Numbered from the stretch's first letter, positions 26,003-34,525 are shown. The stretch is DNA of 64,000 nucleotides from Lentzea nigeriaca (GCF_016907955.1 NZ_JAFBCX010000025.1:29368-93367), one strand, 5' to 3'. The notes: generated from the sequence alone by a model not told the origin. Program-made: numbers and translations.

Positions 26003-26926
26003 TCACTCCCTCAGCGCTTTGCCGGTCAGGTGCAGGAACACGGTCTCCAGGTTCGGTTCGGTCACCTCGACCGACCGCACCACGACACCGTTGGTGGAGA
26101 TCGCCGACAGCACCGCGGGCAGGCATTCCCGCGCGTCGTCGACCACGAGCTCGAGCCCGTGCCCGTGTGGCGCCACACCGCGCACGTCCCTGATCGCGCC
26201 GAGCAGGGATGCGGCGTGCGTGAGATCGCCGTCCAGCTGCAGCGAGATCCGGTCGCGTTCACCGAGCCGCTCGACCAGCTCGCGGCGCGTCCCCTCGGCG
26301 ATCAGGCGGCCGGAGTCGATGACGCCGACCCGGTCGCACAACCGCTCGGCTTCCTCCATGTAGTGCGTCGTGTAGAGAATGGCCATGCCTTGGGCGGCAA
26401 GGGCGCGGACGTTCTCGAGGATCTGGTTGCGGCTCTGCGGATCCACGCCGGCGGTGGGTTCGTCGAGCACGAGCAGCCGCGGTTCGTGCAGCAGCCCGAT
26501 GGCGACGTTGAGCCGCCGCTTCATGCCTCCGGAGTACTCACGGGCCAGGTCGTCTGCGCGTTCGGTCAACCCGACCACGTCGAGGACGAATTCCACCCGT
26601 CTGCGGCCCGCGCCGTAGAGATTCGCGAAGAACCGCAGGTTCTCCCGGCCGGTGAGGTCCGGGTAGAGCGCGAGCTCCTGCGGCACGTACCCGACCAGGC
26701 GCTTGGCGGCGATGGTGTGCGTCGACATCGCGACTCCGTCGACGAACACCTCACCCGCGTCGCGTTCGAGCACGCCGGTGATCATCGAGATCGTGGTCGT
26801 CTTGCCCGCGCCGTTGGGACCAAGCAGGCCGTAGGTCTCGCCTTCGGCGATCGTGAACGAAACGTCGTCCACTGCCAGGACGTCATCGAACCGGCGCTTC
26901 AGGCCGGAGCATGAGAGGACCGTCAT
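26003..26926 (-). CDS. ABC exporter ATP-binding protein
   Basis: A 307-residue DrrA-type ATPase. Walker A is GPNGAGKTT (36-44), the signature is YSGGMKRR (about 132-139), Walker B is LLVLDEPTAG (about 149-158), and a C-terminal regulatory extension of about 80 residues follows. The gene overlaps the 3' end of the upstream USP by 44 bases, so it depends on the USP transcript and on the DosR-like box at 27384. It powers the two permeases downstream. The export substrate cannot be read from sequence. Confidence 0.9.
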   Translation of the reverse strand: MTVLSCSGLKRRFDDVLAVDDVSFTIAEGETYGLLGPNGAGKTTTISMITGVLERDAGEVFVDGVAMSTHTIAAKRLVGYVPQELALYPDLTGRENLRFFANLYGAGRRRVEFVLDVVGLTERADDLAREYSGGMKRRLNVAIGLLHEPRLLVLDEPTAGVDPQSRNQILENVRALAAQGMAILYTTHYMEEAERLCDRVGVIDSGRLIAEGTRRELVERLGERDRISLQLDGDLTHAASLLGAIRDVRGVAPHGHGLELVVDDARECLPAVLSAISTNGVVVRSVEVTEPNLETVFLHLTGKALRE

Positions 26927-27323
26927 GGCGAGCTCCTTCCAGCGGGACGGCGACCACTGGGCAGCGGGCGTTTCGGAGGCAATAGGTCGTGACGGAACTC
27001 ATCACCAGCACGCCGGCCTTGTGGTAGCCGTGGTCGCCGACCACGAGCAGATCGGCGTCCGCCGAAAGCGCGACGAGCGTGGGGCCGGGCTGTCCGTAAG
27101 GCACGTCCTGGTCGATCCGGACGCCGTCGGCTGTCGTGCCGAGAGCGTCGACCGCGGCGGCGAGCTCGTGGCGGTGCACGCCGGACGACTGGCTCAGTTG
27201 GCAGACGGACAACGCCAGCACGGACGCGTTGGTGCGCCTGGCTTCCTGCACGGACCAGGCGAGTGCGGCCTTCGCGGCGGGGGATCCGTCGACGCCAACG
27301 ACGATGCGGGAGGGCGGGTTCAT
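26883..27323 (-). CDS. Universal stress protein leading the ABC exporter operon
   Basis: A 146-residue USP with RIVVGVDGSP at 6-15. The ATP-loop region reads VVGDHGYHKAGVLVMSSVT: the second half has MSS in place of the usual GS, so ATP binding may be weakened. The start ATG at 27323 lies 61 bp from a one-mismatch DosR-like box. Its coding end overlaps the ABC ATPase gene. The same USP-then-ABC order recurs at 43217-40307. Confidence 0.82.
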   Translation of the reverse strand: MNPPSRIVVGVDGSPAAKAALAWSVQEARRTNASVLALSVCQLSQSSGVHRHELAAAVDALGTTADGVRIDQDVPYGQPGPTLVALSADADLLVVGDHGYHKAGVLVMSSVTTYCLRNARCPVVAVPLEGARHDGPLMLRPEAPVR

Positions 27324-27383
27324 GAGCAGCTCCTCGGGTGGGGTGTGCCACTCAGCGTGCCCGTGTGGCCCAGGTGCCGCGCA

Positions 27384-27397
27384 GGGTCTTTCGTCCC
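27384..27397. promoter_or_regulatory. DosR/DevR-like box (GGGTCTTTCGTCCC)
   Basis: One mismatch to GGGACNNNNGTCCC, 61 bp upstream of the USP that leads the ABC exporter operon. Confidence 0.65.
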
Positions 27398-27487
27398 CGG
27401 CATCGCCTGCGAAGGAATCGTCCACAGAGGATGGACGGACGCCGATGTGCTGGTGTTCGACGGTGACATCTGCGTCCCGCCACCTGC

Positions 27488-27802
27488 TCACGATGTCGCG
27501 GATGCCTCGCGGCGCCGTTTCGAGACGTGCCGGTGCCCGCCGAAGATCATGTGCAGGAGTCCGATCCCGGCAACGAACCCGAAGTCGTACCAGTTCCCGT
27601 TGTTGCGCACCTCGTAGATGTTCACGTCGTCGGTGAACAGCGAGATGATGAACGTGACCGGGTAGATCAGCCCGTGCCACAGGCCCTTCCAGAACCCGGC
27701 GAGCTGCTCACCGTCCACGTGGGACACCACGTTCGGTCCGGCGGCACATGCCGTGACGACCAGGGCCACCGCCACGAGAAGCAGCCACAGCTTCGCCTTC
27801 AT
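27488..27802 (-). CDS. Small lipoprotein with membrane segment
   Basis: A 104-residue protein. A signal peptide ends in a lipobox with Cys19 (VTAC). A hydrophobic segment near 40-58 (GLIYPVTFIISLF) and a second near 74-88 flank the polar stretch TDDVNIYEVRNNGNWYDFGF. The basic tail (HRHVSKRRREAS) should stay cytoplasmic if both segments span the membrane. I know this as an uncharacterised actinobacterial family. The ATG at 27802 overlaps the stop of the GerW-like gene, so the two are coupled. Confidence 0.65.
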   Translation of the reverse strand: MKAKLWLLLVAVALVVTACAAGPNVVSHVDGEQLAGFWKGLWHGLIYPVTFIISLFTDDVNIYEVRNNGNWYDFGFVAGIGLLHMIFGGHRHVSKRRREASATS

Positions 27803-28140
27803 CGCGGCCGTGCCTTCAGCTTGACGATGCGCAGCGCCACGAAGAGCGCGGCGATGGAGACCGCACCCGCGGTGGCGACCAGCTTGTTCACATCGATCGC
27901 CGGCTCCCAGCGGACCTTGCCGTCGCTGATGACGAACGCCCCGGTGGGCTTCGCGTTGAGGCCGAAGCCGCCGCCCTCGCCCTCCTGGCCCTTCTCGTCC
28001 CGCCCCGTGCCACCGCCCGACCCGCCGGCGAGGGTGGCTGCGGCGATCACGGTGATCCCGTCCTTCTCGTAGGGCTCGGCGTACACCTTCCTCGCCTCGA
28101 GGGAGTCTTTGGTGTTCGCGATCAATTCGTCGATTTTCAT
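27799..28140 (-). CDS. GerW/YtfJ-family sporulation-type protein
   Basis: A 113-residue protein. An N-terminal helix with an acidic face (KIDELIANTKDSLEA) is followed by GITVIAAATLAGGSGGGTG, a glycine-rich loop and GFGLNAKPTGAFVISDGKVRW, which are the hallmarks of the GerW (spore protein YtfJ) family; a C-terminal hydrophobic helix anchors it. In non-sporulating actinobacteria the role is unknown. The ATG at 28140 is chosen over a GTG one codon upstream because AGGAG lies 5 bases ahead. A DosR-like box lies 62 bp upstream. Confidence 0.78.
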   Translation of the reverse strand: MKIDELIANTKDSLEARKVYAEPYEKDGITVIAAATLAGGSGGGTGRDEKGQEGEGGGFGLNAKPTGAFVISDGKVRWEPAIDVNKLVATAGAVSIAALFVALRIVKLKARPR

Positions 28141-28201
28141 CACCGCTCCTGGAGTTCGTGTTCCTCCTCCCAGCGTCGGACCGGCTCGCGGTGGCGGGAC
28201 A

Positions 28202-28215
28202 GGGCCTCAGGTCCC
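28202..28215. promoter_or_regulatory. DosR/DevR-like box (GGGCCTCAGGTCCC)
   Basis: One mismatch to GGGACNNNNGTCCC. It lies between the divergent GerW-like operon (start 28140) and the HPF-like gene (start 28297), 62 and 81 bp from the starts, and could serve both. Confidence 0.6.
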
Positions 28216-28296
28216 ACCGCACCCGGCTCTTTCGGACCTGTCGACCGATGCGCTCCACGGGTGAAAGTGCGGGTATCAGTTCGATGGAGGTTCAAG

Positions 28297-28599
28297 ATGA
28301 AGCACGCAGGCGCGACGGAGATCGGCAACGTCGCGATCGAGCTCGACGACCGGATCGCCGCAAGCGCGAGGCAGTACGCGTACGACAAGGTCGCTCCGCT
28401 GGCCCGCTACGCACCCGAGCCGACCGGGTTCGCTCACGTCCGGCTCACCCTCGCCGGCGCACGCATGGTCGCCGTTCACGTGAACCTGGACGTCAACGGC
28501 ACGCCCGTCGTCGCGAAGGCGGAAGCACCGACGTTCACCGAGGCCGTGGACATCGTCCACGACCACCTGCGAACCCTGCTGCTCAAGATGCACAACTGA
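28297..28599 (+). CDS. Short ribosome hibernation factor-like protein (HPF/RaiA N-terminal fold)
   Basis: A 100-residue protein with the beta-alpha-beta-beta-beta-alpha pattern of the S30AE/HPF domain: basic helix (SARQYAYDKVAPLARYA), paired strands (FAHVRLTLAG, MVAVHVNLDVNGTPVVAKAEA) and a final helix (TEAVDIVHDHLRTLLLKM). It lacks the C-terminal dimerisation domain of long HPF. Such proteins block ribosomes in stasis; the DosR-regulated Rv0079 of M. tuberculosis is a comparable dormancy translation inhibitor. GGAGG precedes the ATG at 28297; the upstream ATG-like start at 28261 is out of the fold. A DosR-like box lies 81 bp upstream. Confidence 0.72.
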   Translation: MKHAGATEIGNVAIELDDRIAASARQYAYDKVAPLARYAPEPTGFAHVRLTLAGARMVAVHVNLDVNGTPVVAKAEAPTFTEAVDIVHDHLRTLLLKMHN

Positions 28600-28603
28600 T
28601 TCA

Positions 28604-29029
28604 TCAGGACAGTTCCGCGCGCACGGCGGTGACTAGAGGAGTGACGGCTGCGGCGACCGCGGGACTCAGTCCGGTGCCGAAGCCGACGTCGGTGACCTCG
28701 ACGGCGTAGATCACGAGCCGTTCGGGCCTGCGGTCGAGCGCCTCGGCCAGCTCCACGGCTTCCGGCACGCCGAAGCCGTGCGAGCTGGCGGCAGGGATGG
28801 TGTGCGGCAACGTGGTGCGGTGCCACCGGCCGGCGACCGACGGCGTGCACCGGACGGCGTCGACGATCACGACGACGTCGGTACCCTCCCACGCCTCCAT
28901 CAGCCGCACCGGGTCGCCGTCGCTGATCTCGGCGCGCACGCCGGAAGCGGCGAGCGCACGGGCTACGGCCGGGCCCACACCGTCGTCGCGGCGGAACTCG
29001 TTGCCGACCCCGATCACCACCGCGCTCAT
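28604..29029 (-). CDS. [NiFe] hydrogenase maturation protease
   Basis: A 141-residue HycI/HyaD-type endopeptidase. GVGNEFRRDDGVG (residues 7-19) contains the first metal-binding glutamate, DAVRC (near 57) the aspartate, and SSHGFGVPE (near 82) the histidine. It clips the C-terminal tail of the large subunit after the nickel site is filled. Here the large subunit, encoded immediately upstream with a 4-base overlap, keeps a nine-residue tail after its DPCxxCxxH motif, which this protease should remove. Confidence 0.9.
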   Translation of the reverse strand: MSAVVIGVGNEFRRDDGVGPAVARALAASGVRAEISDGDPVRLMEAWEGTDVVVIVDAVRCTPSVAGRWHRTTLPHTIPAASSHGFGVPEAVELAEALDRRPERLVIYAVEVTDVGFGTGLSPAVAAAVTPLVTAVRAELS

Positions 29030-30321
29030 GTGCTCTCCCTGGTGAAGTCCAGGAAGTGCGCCGAGCAGGAGATGCACGGGTCGTAGTTGCGGATCGTCCG
29101 TTCGCACAACGACTGCAGTGCGTGGTCGTCGAGGTGCTGGTGGGATCGGACCACCTGGGCCACGTCCGCCTCGATCGCCGACTGGTTCTGGGACGTGGGC
29201 GGCACGATGTCGGCGCTGAGGATCCGGCCTGCCGCGTCGAGCCCGTACCGGTGGTAGAGCAGGCCGCGCGGCGCTTCGGTGATGCCGTGGCCGACCCCGG
29301 CACGAGGGTCCACCTCGACCCAGGGCGAGTCCGGGCGTTCGTACGAGTCGATGATCCGCAACGCCTCCTCGACCGCGTACACGACCTCGACGGCGCGCAC
29401 GACGATGCTGCGGAACGGGTTGCGGCACACCGGACCGAGCCCCACCGCCGCGGCCGCTTCCCGCGCGACGGGGGAGAGCCGGTCGGAGTTGAGGCTGTAC
29501 CGGGCGAGCGGGCCGACCAGGAACGTGCGGTCGTCCAGCCGCGCGTGCAGTGCCGTCGAGTGCGGTACTTGGTGCTCCACCACGTGGTTGCTGAAGTCGG
29601 CCACGGGGAAGGTGAGGCCGGTGCTGGTGTGCGGCGCGCCGCGGTCGAGCGGGTAGCCCTCGTCGTCGCGCAACGCCAGCAGGTCGTGCGGCACCTCGAG
29701 GTCCGGAAAGTCGAACCCGGCGACCCACTCGAGGGTGCCCAGCGCGTCGTACAGCGCCTGGTGCAACGTCTTGGCGAGCGGTCGCAGCTCGTCGGGTGTC
29801 GGCACGCGGTAGAACCCGCCGACGCGGACGTTGACCGGGTGGATCGCGCGCCCACCGATCACATCCATGATCTGGTTGCCCGCCTTCTTCAGCGCCAGCC
29901 CGCGTTCGACGATCGCTCGGTGCGCGCCGGCCATCGCGATGCCGTCGGCGAAACCGAGGAAGTCCGGTGCGTGCAGCAGGTAGATGTGCAGGGTGTGGCT
30001 GGAGATCCACTCGCCGCAGTACAGCAGCCGGCGTAGCGCCCGCAGCTGTCCGCCGACCTCCACCCCGCACGCGTCCTCGATCGCCTGGCAGGCGCTCATC
30101 TGGTACGCGACAGGGCAGATGCCGCAGATGCGTGCGGTGATGTCGGGTGGTTCGCGGAAGTTCCTGCCGCGCAGGAACGCCTCGAAGAACCGAGGCGGTT
30201 CGTAGATGTTCAGCTCGACGCGGTCGACCTCGCCGCCGACGGTGCGCACGTGCAGCGCGCCCTCGCCTTCGACCCTGGCCAGGCCGGCGACCTGCAGCGT
30301 GCGGTTCGCGCGATGGGTCAT
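29026..30321 (-). CDS. [NiFe] hydrogenase large (catalytic) subunit, group 3b-like
   Basis: A 431-residue subunit that holds the Ni-Fe(CN)2CO centre. The proximal ligand motif RICGICP is at 64-70 and the distal motif DPCISCSAHF at 414-423, giving four cysteine ligands. 'FLDFTREST' after the His is the tail removed at maturation. The length and the beta/gamma partners encoded in the same operon match group 3b bidirectional NADP-linked hydrogenases (sulfhydrogenase type). In Mycobacterium smegmatis the related Hyd3 is under DosR control and evolves H2 to dispose of reductant in hypoxia. Stop/start overlaps tie it to the small subunit and protease. Confidence 0.92.
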   Translation of the reverse strand: MTHRANRTLQVAGLARVEGEGALHVRTVGGEVDRVELNIYEPPRFFEAFLRGRNFREPPDITARICGICPVAYQMSACQAIEDACGVEVGGQLRALRRLLYCGEWISSHTLHIYLLHAPDFLGFADGIAMAGAHRAIVERGLALKKAGNQIMDVIGGRAIHPVNVRVGGFYRVPTPDELRPLAKTLHQALYDALGTLEWVAGFDFPDLEVPHDLLALRDDEGYPLDRGAPHTSTGLTFPVADFSNHVVEHQVPHSTALHARLDDRTFLVGPLARYSLNSDRLSPVAREAAAAVGLGPVCRNPFRSIVVRAVEVVYAVEEALRIIDSYERPDSPWVEVDPRAGVGHGITEAPRGLLYHRYGLDAAGRILSADIVPPTSQNQSAIEADVAQVVRSHQHLDDHALQSLCERTIRNYDPCISCSAHFLDFTREST

Positions 30322-31055
30322 GTCCACTCCGCGTCGGCGTTGAAGGTGCGGAACACCAGGTGCAGCTCGTCGTCGCCCATGCCGCTGCGCCGCAGCAACG
30401 GCACGAGCGCGGGCACGTTGGGCCGGTTCATCGGGCCGAAGCAGCCGTAGCAGCCGCGGTTGACCGCCGGGCACAGCGCTCCGCAGCCGGCGTGTGTGAC
30501 CGGCCCGAGGCACGGGGTGCCGTGCGCGACCAGCACGCAGGTGAGGCCGCGGCGCTTGCAGTCCGTGCAGACGCTCGTGTCGGGGAGATCGGGTTTCCGC
30601 CCGGCCAGCAACGCGGTGAGCAACTCCAGCAGCTGTCCCTTGTCGATGGGGCAGCCGCGCAGTTCGTGATCCACGCTGACGTGGGCGGAGATGGCCGTCG
30701 AGGTGCCCAGTGTCGCGATGTGCTCAGGGCGGGCGTAGACGATCGAGCGAAACTCGTCGACGTCGGCGAAGTTCCGCAACGCCTGGATGCCGCCCGAGGT
30801 CGCGCACGCGCCGACGACGACCAGCACATCCGACTGCTCCCTGATCCAGCGGATCCGCTCGGTCTCGTCCGGTGTGGTCACGGATCCCTCGACGATCGAG
30901 ATGTCGTACGGGCCGGGTTCGCTGACGCTCGTGGCCTCGAGGAAGTGCGCGATGTGGACGTGCTCGGTCAACGGCAACAGCTCGTCCTCGCAGTCCAGCA
31001 GGGTGAGCTGGCAGCCGTCGCACGAGGTGAACTTCCACACCGCGATCGTGGGCAT
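30318..31055 (-). CDS. [NiFe] hydrogenase small (electron-transfer) subunit
   Basis: A 245-residue iron-sulfur subunit. CDGCQL (12-17) begins the proximal [4Fe-4S] site; further cysteines at VVGACAT, RGCPI and the C-terminal CTDCKRRGLTC and CYGCFGP motifs bind the other clusters. It has no Tat signal and no membrane anchor, as expected for a cytoplasmic group 3 enzyme. It passes electrons from the Ni-Fe site to the gamma and beta subunits. Confidence 0.92.
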   Translation of the reverse strand: MPTIAVWKFTSCDGCQLTLLDCEDELLPLTEHVHIAHFLEATSVSEPGPYDISIVEGSVTTPDETERIRWIREQSDVLVVVGACATSGGIQALRNFADVDEFRSIVYARPEHIATLGTSTAISAHVSVDHELRGCPIDKGQLLELLTALLAGRKPDLPDTSVCTDCKRRGLTCVLVAHGTPCLGPVTHAGCGALCPAVNRGCYGCFGPMNRPNVPALVPLLRRSGMGDDELHLVFRTFNADAEWT

Positions 31056-31840
31056 CACAACTCCTTCGCCAGCAGCAGCGGTTCGGCCATCGGGTAGCCG
31101 GTGACCGGACCGTCGCGGCACAGCAACAGCGGACCGAGCTGACAGTGCCCGCACAATCCGACACCGCATTGCATATTGCGTTCCAGCGAGACCTGGATCC
31201 GTTCGGCGGGCAGGCCCCGGCCGAGCAACGTCCTGGCGCAGAACCGCATCATCGGCTCCGGTCCGCACAACAGCGCGGTGGTACGGTCCGGGTCGAGCGG
31301 GATCGACGCGAGCGGTTCGGTGACGAAGCCGACGCGGCCGTGCCAGTCGTGGTCGCCGTGGTCGACGGTGAGCACGACGTCCACATCGGACAGTTGAGCG
31401 ATCTCGTCCTGGTACAACAGGTCCTGCCGGCTCCTGGCACCCGCGATGAGCACGGTTCGCTTGGCCGGGTGGCCGAGCACGGGACGCAGCGGCGCGAGCC
31501 CGATGCCGCCCGCGACCACGAGCAGGTCCTCGGCGTCGTCGAGCCGCCACGCCGTGCCGAACGGGCCGCGCACCCCGATCACCGTGCCGGGTCCGGCGTC
31601 GTGCAACGTCCGGCTCACCGCACCGACGGCGCGGATCGTGTGCACGAGCGTGCCGTCACCGGGGATCGCGCTGATCGATATGGGCACCTCGCCGACGCCG
31701 TGCGCGTAGAGCATGGCGAACTGGCCGGGGCGGAACGCGGGCAACGACTCGGCGACCGGCCGCAGCGTCAGGGTCACCGAGTCATGTGTCTCCACGGTCC
31801 GCGTCACGACCTCGTACGGCGTCGGCACCCAGGTCGTCAT
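31055..31840 (-). CDS. Hydrogenase gamma subunit, FAD/NAD(P)-binding reductase
   Basis: A 261-residue ferredoxin-NADP reductase-like subunit. An FAD domain (about 1-95), a nucleotide-binding domain with VVAGGIGLAPLRPV (about 108-121) and LLCGPEPMM, and a C-terminal [2Fe-2S] motif CGVGLCGHCQLGPLLLC follow in order. It is the diaphorase that links the hydrogenase to NAD(P)H, as in the sulfhydrogenase gamma subunit of Pyrococcus. Overlaps by one base with the small-subunit start. Confidence 0.9.
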   Translation of the reverse strand: MTTWVPTPYEVVTRTVETHDSVTLTLRPVAESLPAFRPGQFAMLYAHGVGEVPISISAIPGDGTLVHTIRAVGAVSRTLHDAGPGTVIGVRGPFGTAWRLDDAEDLLVVAGGIGLAPLRPVLGHPAKRTVLIAGARSRQDLLYQDEIAQLSDVDVVLTVDHGDHDWHGRVGFVTEPLASIPLDPDRTTALLCGPEPMMRFCARTLLGRGLPAERIQVSLERNMQCGVGLCGHCQLGPLLLCRDGPVTGYPMAEPLLLAKEL

Positions 31841-32298
31841 GAAGGGTTCCGGTAGAGGTCGAGCAGCCGGATCCTGGTGGCCTGCAGGCGGTTCAGCAGC
31901 GCGTCGATCAGGATCAGGGAGAGTTGGTAACCCAGCGCCGGGTCCTCGTCGGCGAGCACGCGCAACGCTCCGGTGTCCACGACCGCGGCCCGTGTCGGCG
32001 ACACGACGGTGGCCCCGAAGTGCCACCGGTACGGCGGCACGAGCCACGACCAGCCGAGGAGCTCGCCGGGGCCGATGCTCTGCAGCGTGATCCGGCCGCG
32101 CGGGGGCACCACCGTGTCGATCATGACACACCCGCTCAGGACCACCCAGCACTGGTCGGCGAGCCCGCCCTCCTCGAACAGCCGCGTGCCCGGCTCGTAG
32201 GTCTCGATCCGGCTGACACCCGCGATCGCCGCGCGCTGGGTGTGCGACAGACGCGTGAGCAGGGGGAGCGCGTCGAGGTCGGTCATGGGAATGGTCAT
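31837..32298 (-). CDS. Cyclic nucleotide-binding domain protein of the hydrogenase operon
   Basis: A 153-residue protein with a single cNMP-binding beta-roll: TRLFEEGGLADQCWVVLSG (near 39-57) and GELLGWSWLVPP (near 78-89), ending in a C-helix. It has no DNA-binding helix-turn-helix, and the phosphate-binding cassette arginine is not obvious, so it probably senses a ligand and acts on a protein partner. A gene of this type is a regular member of group 3b hydrogenase operons. Coupled by ATGA overlaps on both sides. Confidence 0.75.
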   Translation of the reverse strand: MTIPMTDLDALPLLTRLSHTQRAAIAGVSRIETYEPGTRLFEEGGLADQCWVVLSGCVMIDTVVPPRGRITLQSIGPGELLGWSWLVPPYRWHFGATVVSPTRAAVVDTGALRVLADEDPALGYQLSLILIDALLNRLQATRIRLLDLYRNPS

Positions 32299-33368
32299 GG
32301 TCGCTCACCGCCGAGTTCCATCATGGTGGCCAGGGCTGCTGCTTCCTCGGTGATGTCGATCCCGGCCGGGCACCAGGCGATGCACCGTCCACAACCGACA
32401 CAGCCGGACGTGCCGAACTGGTCGTGCCACGTGCCGAGCTTGTGGGTCATCCACTGGCGGTACCGCGCGGCACCGGACGTGCGCACCGCGCCGCCGTGGA
32501 GGTAGGAGAAGTCGATCTCGAAGCAGGATGCCCAGCGCTGCGACCGTTCCGCGTTCCCGTCGAGGTCGGTGGTGTCCTCGACGGAGACGCAGAAGCAGGT
32601 GGGGCAGACCATCGTGCAGTTGCCACAGGTGAGGCACCGTTCGGCGACGGTCTCCCAGTGCGCGGAGTCCCGGTTGGCGGTGAGGACGTCGCGCAGGTCC
32701 AGTTCGGGCATCGCCCGGCCCATGCGTCGCGTGGCTGCCTCGACGTCCTGATCGGCGAGTGCGAGGTCGTTCGGTGACGCCGGCCGGGCGGGCACGCGAG
32801 CGAGGACCTCGGCACCTTCGTCGGTGCCGGAAGTGGCGAGGAACCGGTGACCGTCGGAATCGATGCGTTCCGTCAGCGCGATGTCGTAGCCTGCTCCCGC
32901 GGCAGGCCCGCAGCCCATCGAGGCGCAGAAGCACAGCTCGCCGGGCTCGGTGCACTGGGCGGCGACCACGAAAGGAGCTCTGCCTCCGACGATCTGGCGC
33001 AGTTTGGCGATCGCGGCGAGATCGCAGGGCCGCACGCCGAGGAACGCGTAGTTCGGCGCGTCGTCCTCGGCCGGGTGCAATCCGCTGCTGTCGCTGGAGA
33101 GCAGCCTTCGGCGAGGTGGGTGCAGGAACCTCTTCCACGACTGGGGACCGGCAGAATGCCCGAAGACTGCGGCGTCCGCCCGTCGGCGCACCCGATAGTG
33201 GCCGGGACCGGTCTCGACGCCCCACCCGCTCGGCAGGCCGGCGGCGGAGCTCAGCTCGGCCAACGTGATGGCGTCGTCCCGCAGGACAGGACCGACGACA
33301 ACGCGGCCGTCCCTGCGCAGCACGCGGACGAGTGCGTCGAGGCCGTCGAGGTCGAGCACGACGTTCAT
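32295..33368 (-). CDS. Hydrogenase beta subunit, 4Fe-4S dicluster protein
   Basis: A 357-residue sulfhydrogenase beta-type subunit. A domain with NYAFLGVRPCDLAAI and CFCASMGCGP is followed by two ferredoxin-like clusters, CLTCGNCTMVCPTCFC and CVGCGRCIAWCPAGID. It conducts electrons between the gamma flavin subunit and the hydrogenase. The ATG at 33368 is preferred to a GTG three codons upstream because AGGAGG lies 8 bases before it. It is the first gene of the structural operon, 56 bp from a DosR-like box. Confidence 0.88.
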   Translation of the reverse strand: MNVVLDLDGLDALVRVLRRDGRVVVGPVLRDDAITLAELSSAAGLPSGWGVETGPGHYRVRRRADAAVFGHSAGPQSWKRFLHPPRRRLLSSDSSGLHPAEDDAPNYAFLGVRPCDLAAIAKLRQIVGGRAPFVVAAQCTEPGELCFCASMGCGPAAGAGYDIALTERIDSDGHRFLATSGTDEGAEVLARVPARPASPNDLALADQDVEAATRRMGRAMPELDLRDVLTANRDSAHWETVAERCLTCGNCTMVCPTCFCVSVEDTTDLDGNAERSQRWASCFEIDFSYLHGGAVRTSGAARYRQWMTHKLGTWHDQFGTSGCVGCGRCIAWCPAGIDITEEAAALATMMELGGERP

Positions 33369-33423
33369 CTCCGCCACCTCCTGAGTCGTCTCCCATCGTC
33401 ACGGCCCGGCAGGTCCGGCCCCA

Positions 33424-33437
33424 GTGACCAAGGACCC
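33424..33437 (-). promoter_or_regulatory. DosR/DevR-like box of the hydrogenase operon (GGGTCCTTGGTCAC)
   Basis: Two mismatches to GGGACNNNNGTCCC read on the minus strand. It lies 56 bp before the beta-subunit start, in the 131-bp gap between hypE and the structural genes, where a promoter is expected. Confidence 0.55.
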
Positions 33438-33499
33438 CTCCGGCGGGGCGCCTCGGTCCTGGCTCAGCCGGGACGCCGCTGCCGCAGACGCCCCGGCCG

Positions 33500-34525
33500 T
33501 CAGCAGATCCGCGGCAACTGCTCGCCGACCAGCACGTCGACGACGCGCGACGACCCGACCAGCGTGTGGGCCAGCACGCGGCCGGGCACCCCGTGGGTCA
33601 CCTCGCCGATGATCGTGGTCCCGGCCCCTTCTGGCAGGGCTCGCATCGCCGCCACCACGGCGTCGACCGACGCGGGTGCCACGAAGGCGACCAGGCATCC
33701 CTCGTTGGCCACGTGCAGCGGGTCCAGCCCGAGCAGGTCGCACGCCGCGGCAACGGGAGCCGGTACCGGCACGTCCGCCTCGACGATCTCCACGCACACC
33801 TCGGACGCCGCCGCGATCTCGTTCAGCGACCCGGCGAGACCGCCACGCGTGGGATCGCGCAGCGCGTGCACGTCCGCGCCGCCTGCCGCGATCATCGCGG
33901 CCACGAGCTCGTGCAATGGCCGGCTGTCTGAGAAGACTTCGGCCTCGAAACCGAGTCCTTCGCGGGCGCTCAGGATGGAGATGCCGTGCTGGCCGATCGG
34001 TCCCGACACGAGGACGAGATCGCCCCGCATGGCGCTCACCGCGGACGGCCAGGCGTCGCGCAGCCGCACACCCACGCCGGTCGTCGTGATGTAGAGGCCG
34101 TCGGCAGCACCGCGACCCACCACCTTGGTGTCACCGGTGACGATCGGAACACCCACGGCACGGGCGGCGGCCGCGGCTGAATGCGTGATCTCGCGCAGTT
34201 CCGAGATCGGCAGGCCCTCCTCGATGATGTACGCGAGGCTGAGCGCGATCGGCCGTGCACCGCGCATCGCGAGGTCGTTCACGGTGCCGTGCACGGCGAG
34301 CGAGCCGATGTCGCCACCGGGGAAGAACCGCGGCGTGACGACGTAGCTGTCGGTGCTGAAGACCTGGTCGAGGCCGATCAGTGCGGCGTCCTCCAGCGGT
34401 CCGGTGAGGCCGAGCTCGGGGGTGATGACCTCGGTGAGCAGCTCGGCCATGAGCTGGCCGCCGGAGCCGTGCCCGAGCAGCACGCGTTCGGTTTCCACGC
34501 GGGGGACGGGGCAGGAGAGTGTCAT
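33500..34525 (-). CDS. hypE: Hydrogenase maturation protein HypE
   Basis: A 341-residue HypE. It has the AIR-synthase-like ATP-binding fold (GSGGQLM near 20, VHGTVNDLAMRGA near 78, VTGDTKVV near 129, DPTRGGLAGSL near 224) and ends in PRIC. The terminal cysteine is the residue that carries the thiocarboxamide converted to cyanide for the active-site iron, so the protein looks functional. ATG at 34525 overlaps the hypD stop. Confidence 0.95.
   Translation of the reverse strand: MTLSCPVPRVETERVLLGHGSGGQLMAELLTEVITPELGLTGPLEDAALIGLDQVFSTDSYVVTPRFFPGGDIGSLAVHGTVNDLAMRGARPIALSLAYIIEEGLPISELREITHSAAAAARAVGVPIVTGDTKVVGRGAADGLYITTTGVGVRLRDAWPSAVSAMRGDLVLVSGPIGQHGISILSAREGLGFEAEVFSDSRPLHELVAAMIAAGGADVHALRDPTRGGLAGSLNEIAAASEVCVEIVEADVPVPAPVAAACDLLGLDPLHVANEGCLVAFVAPASVDAVVAAMRALPEGAGTTIIGEVTHGVPGRVLAHTLVGSSRVVDVLVGEQLPRIC

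Noticed and set aside
28476..29855. 459-codon minus-strand frame over the hydrogenase large subunit
   Set aside because: It is an alternative frame of the hydrogenase and protease genes, rich in Thr/Arg/Ser, with no domain.
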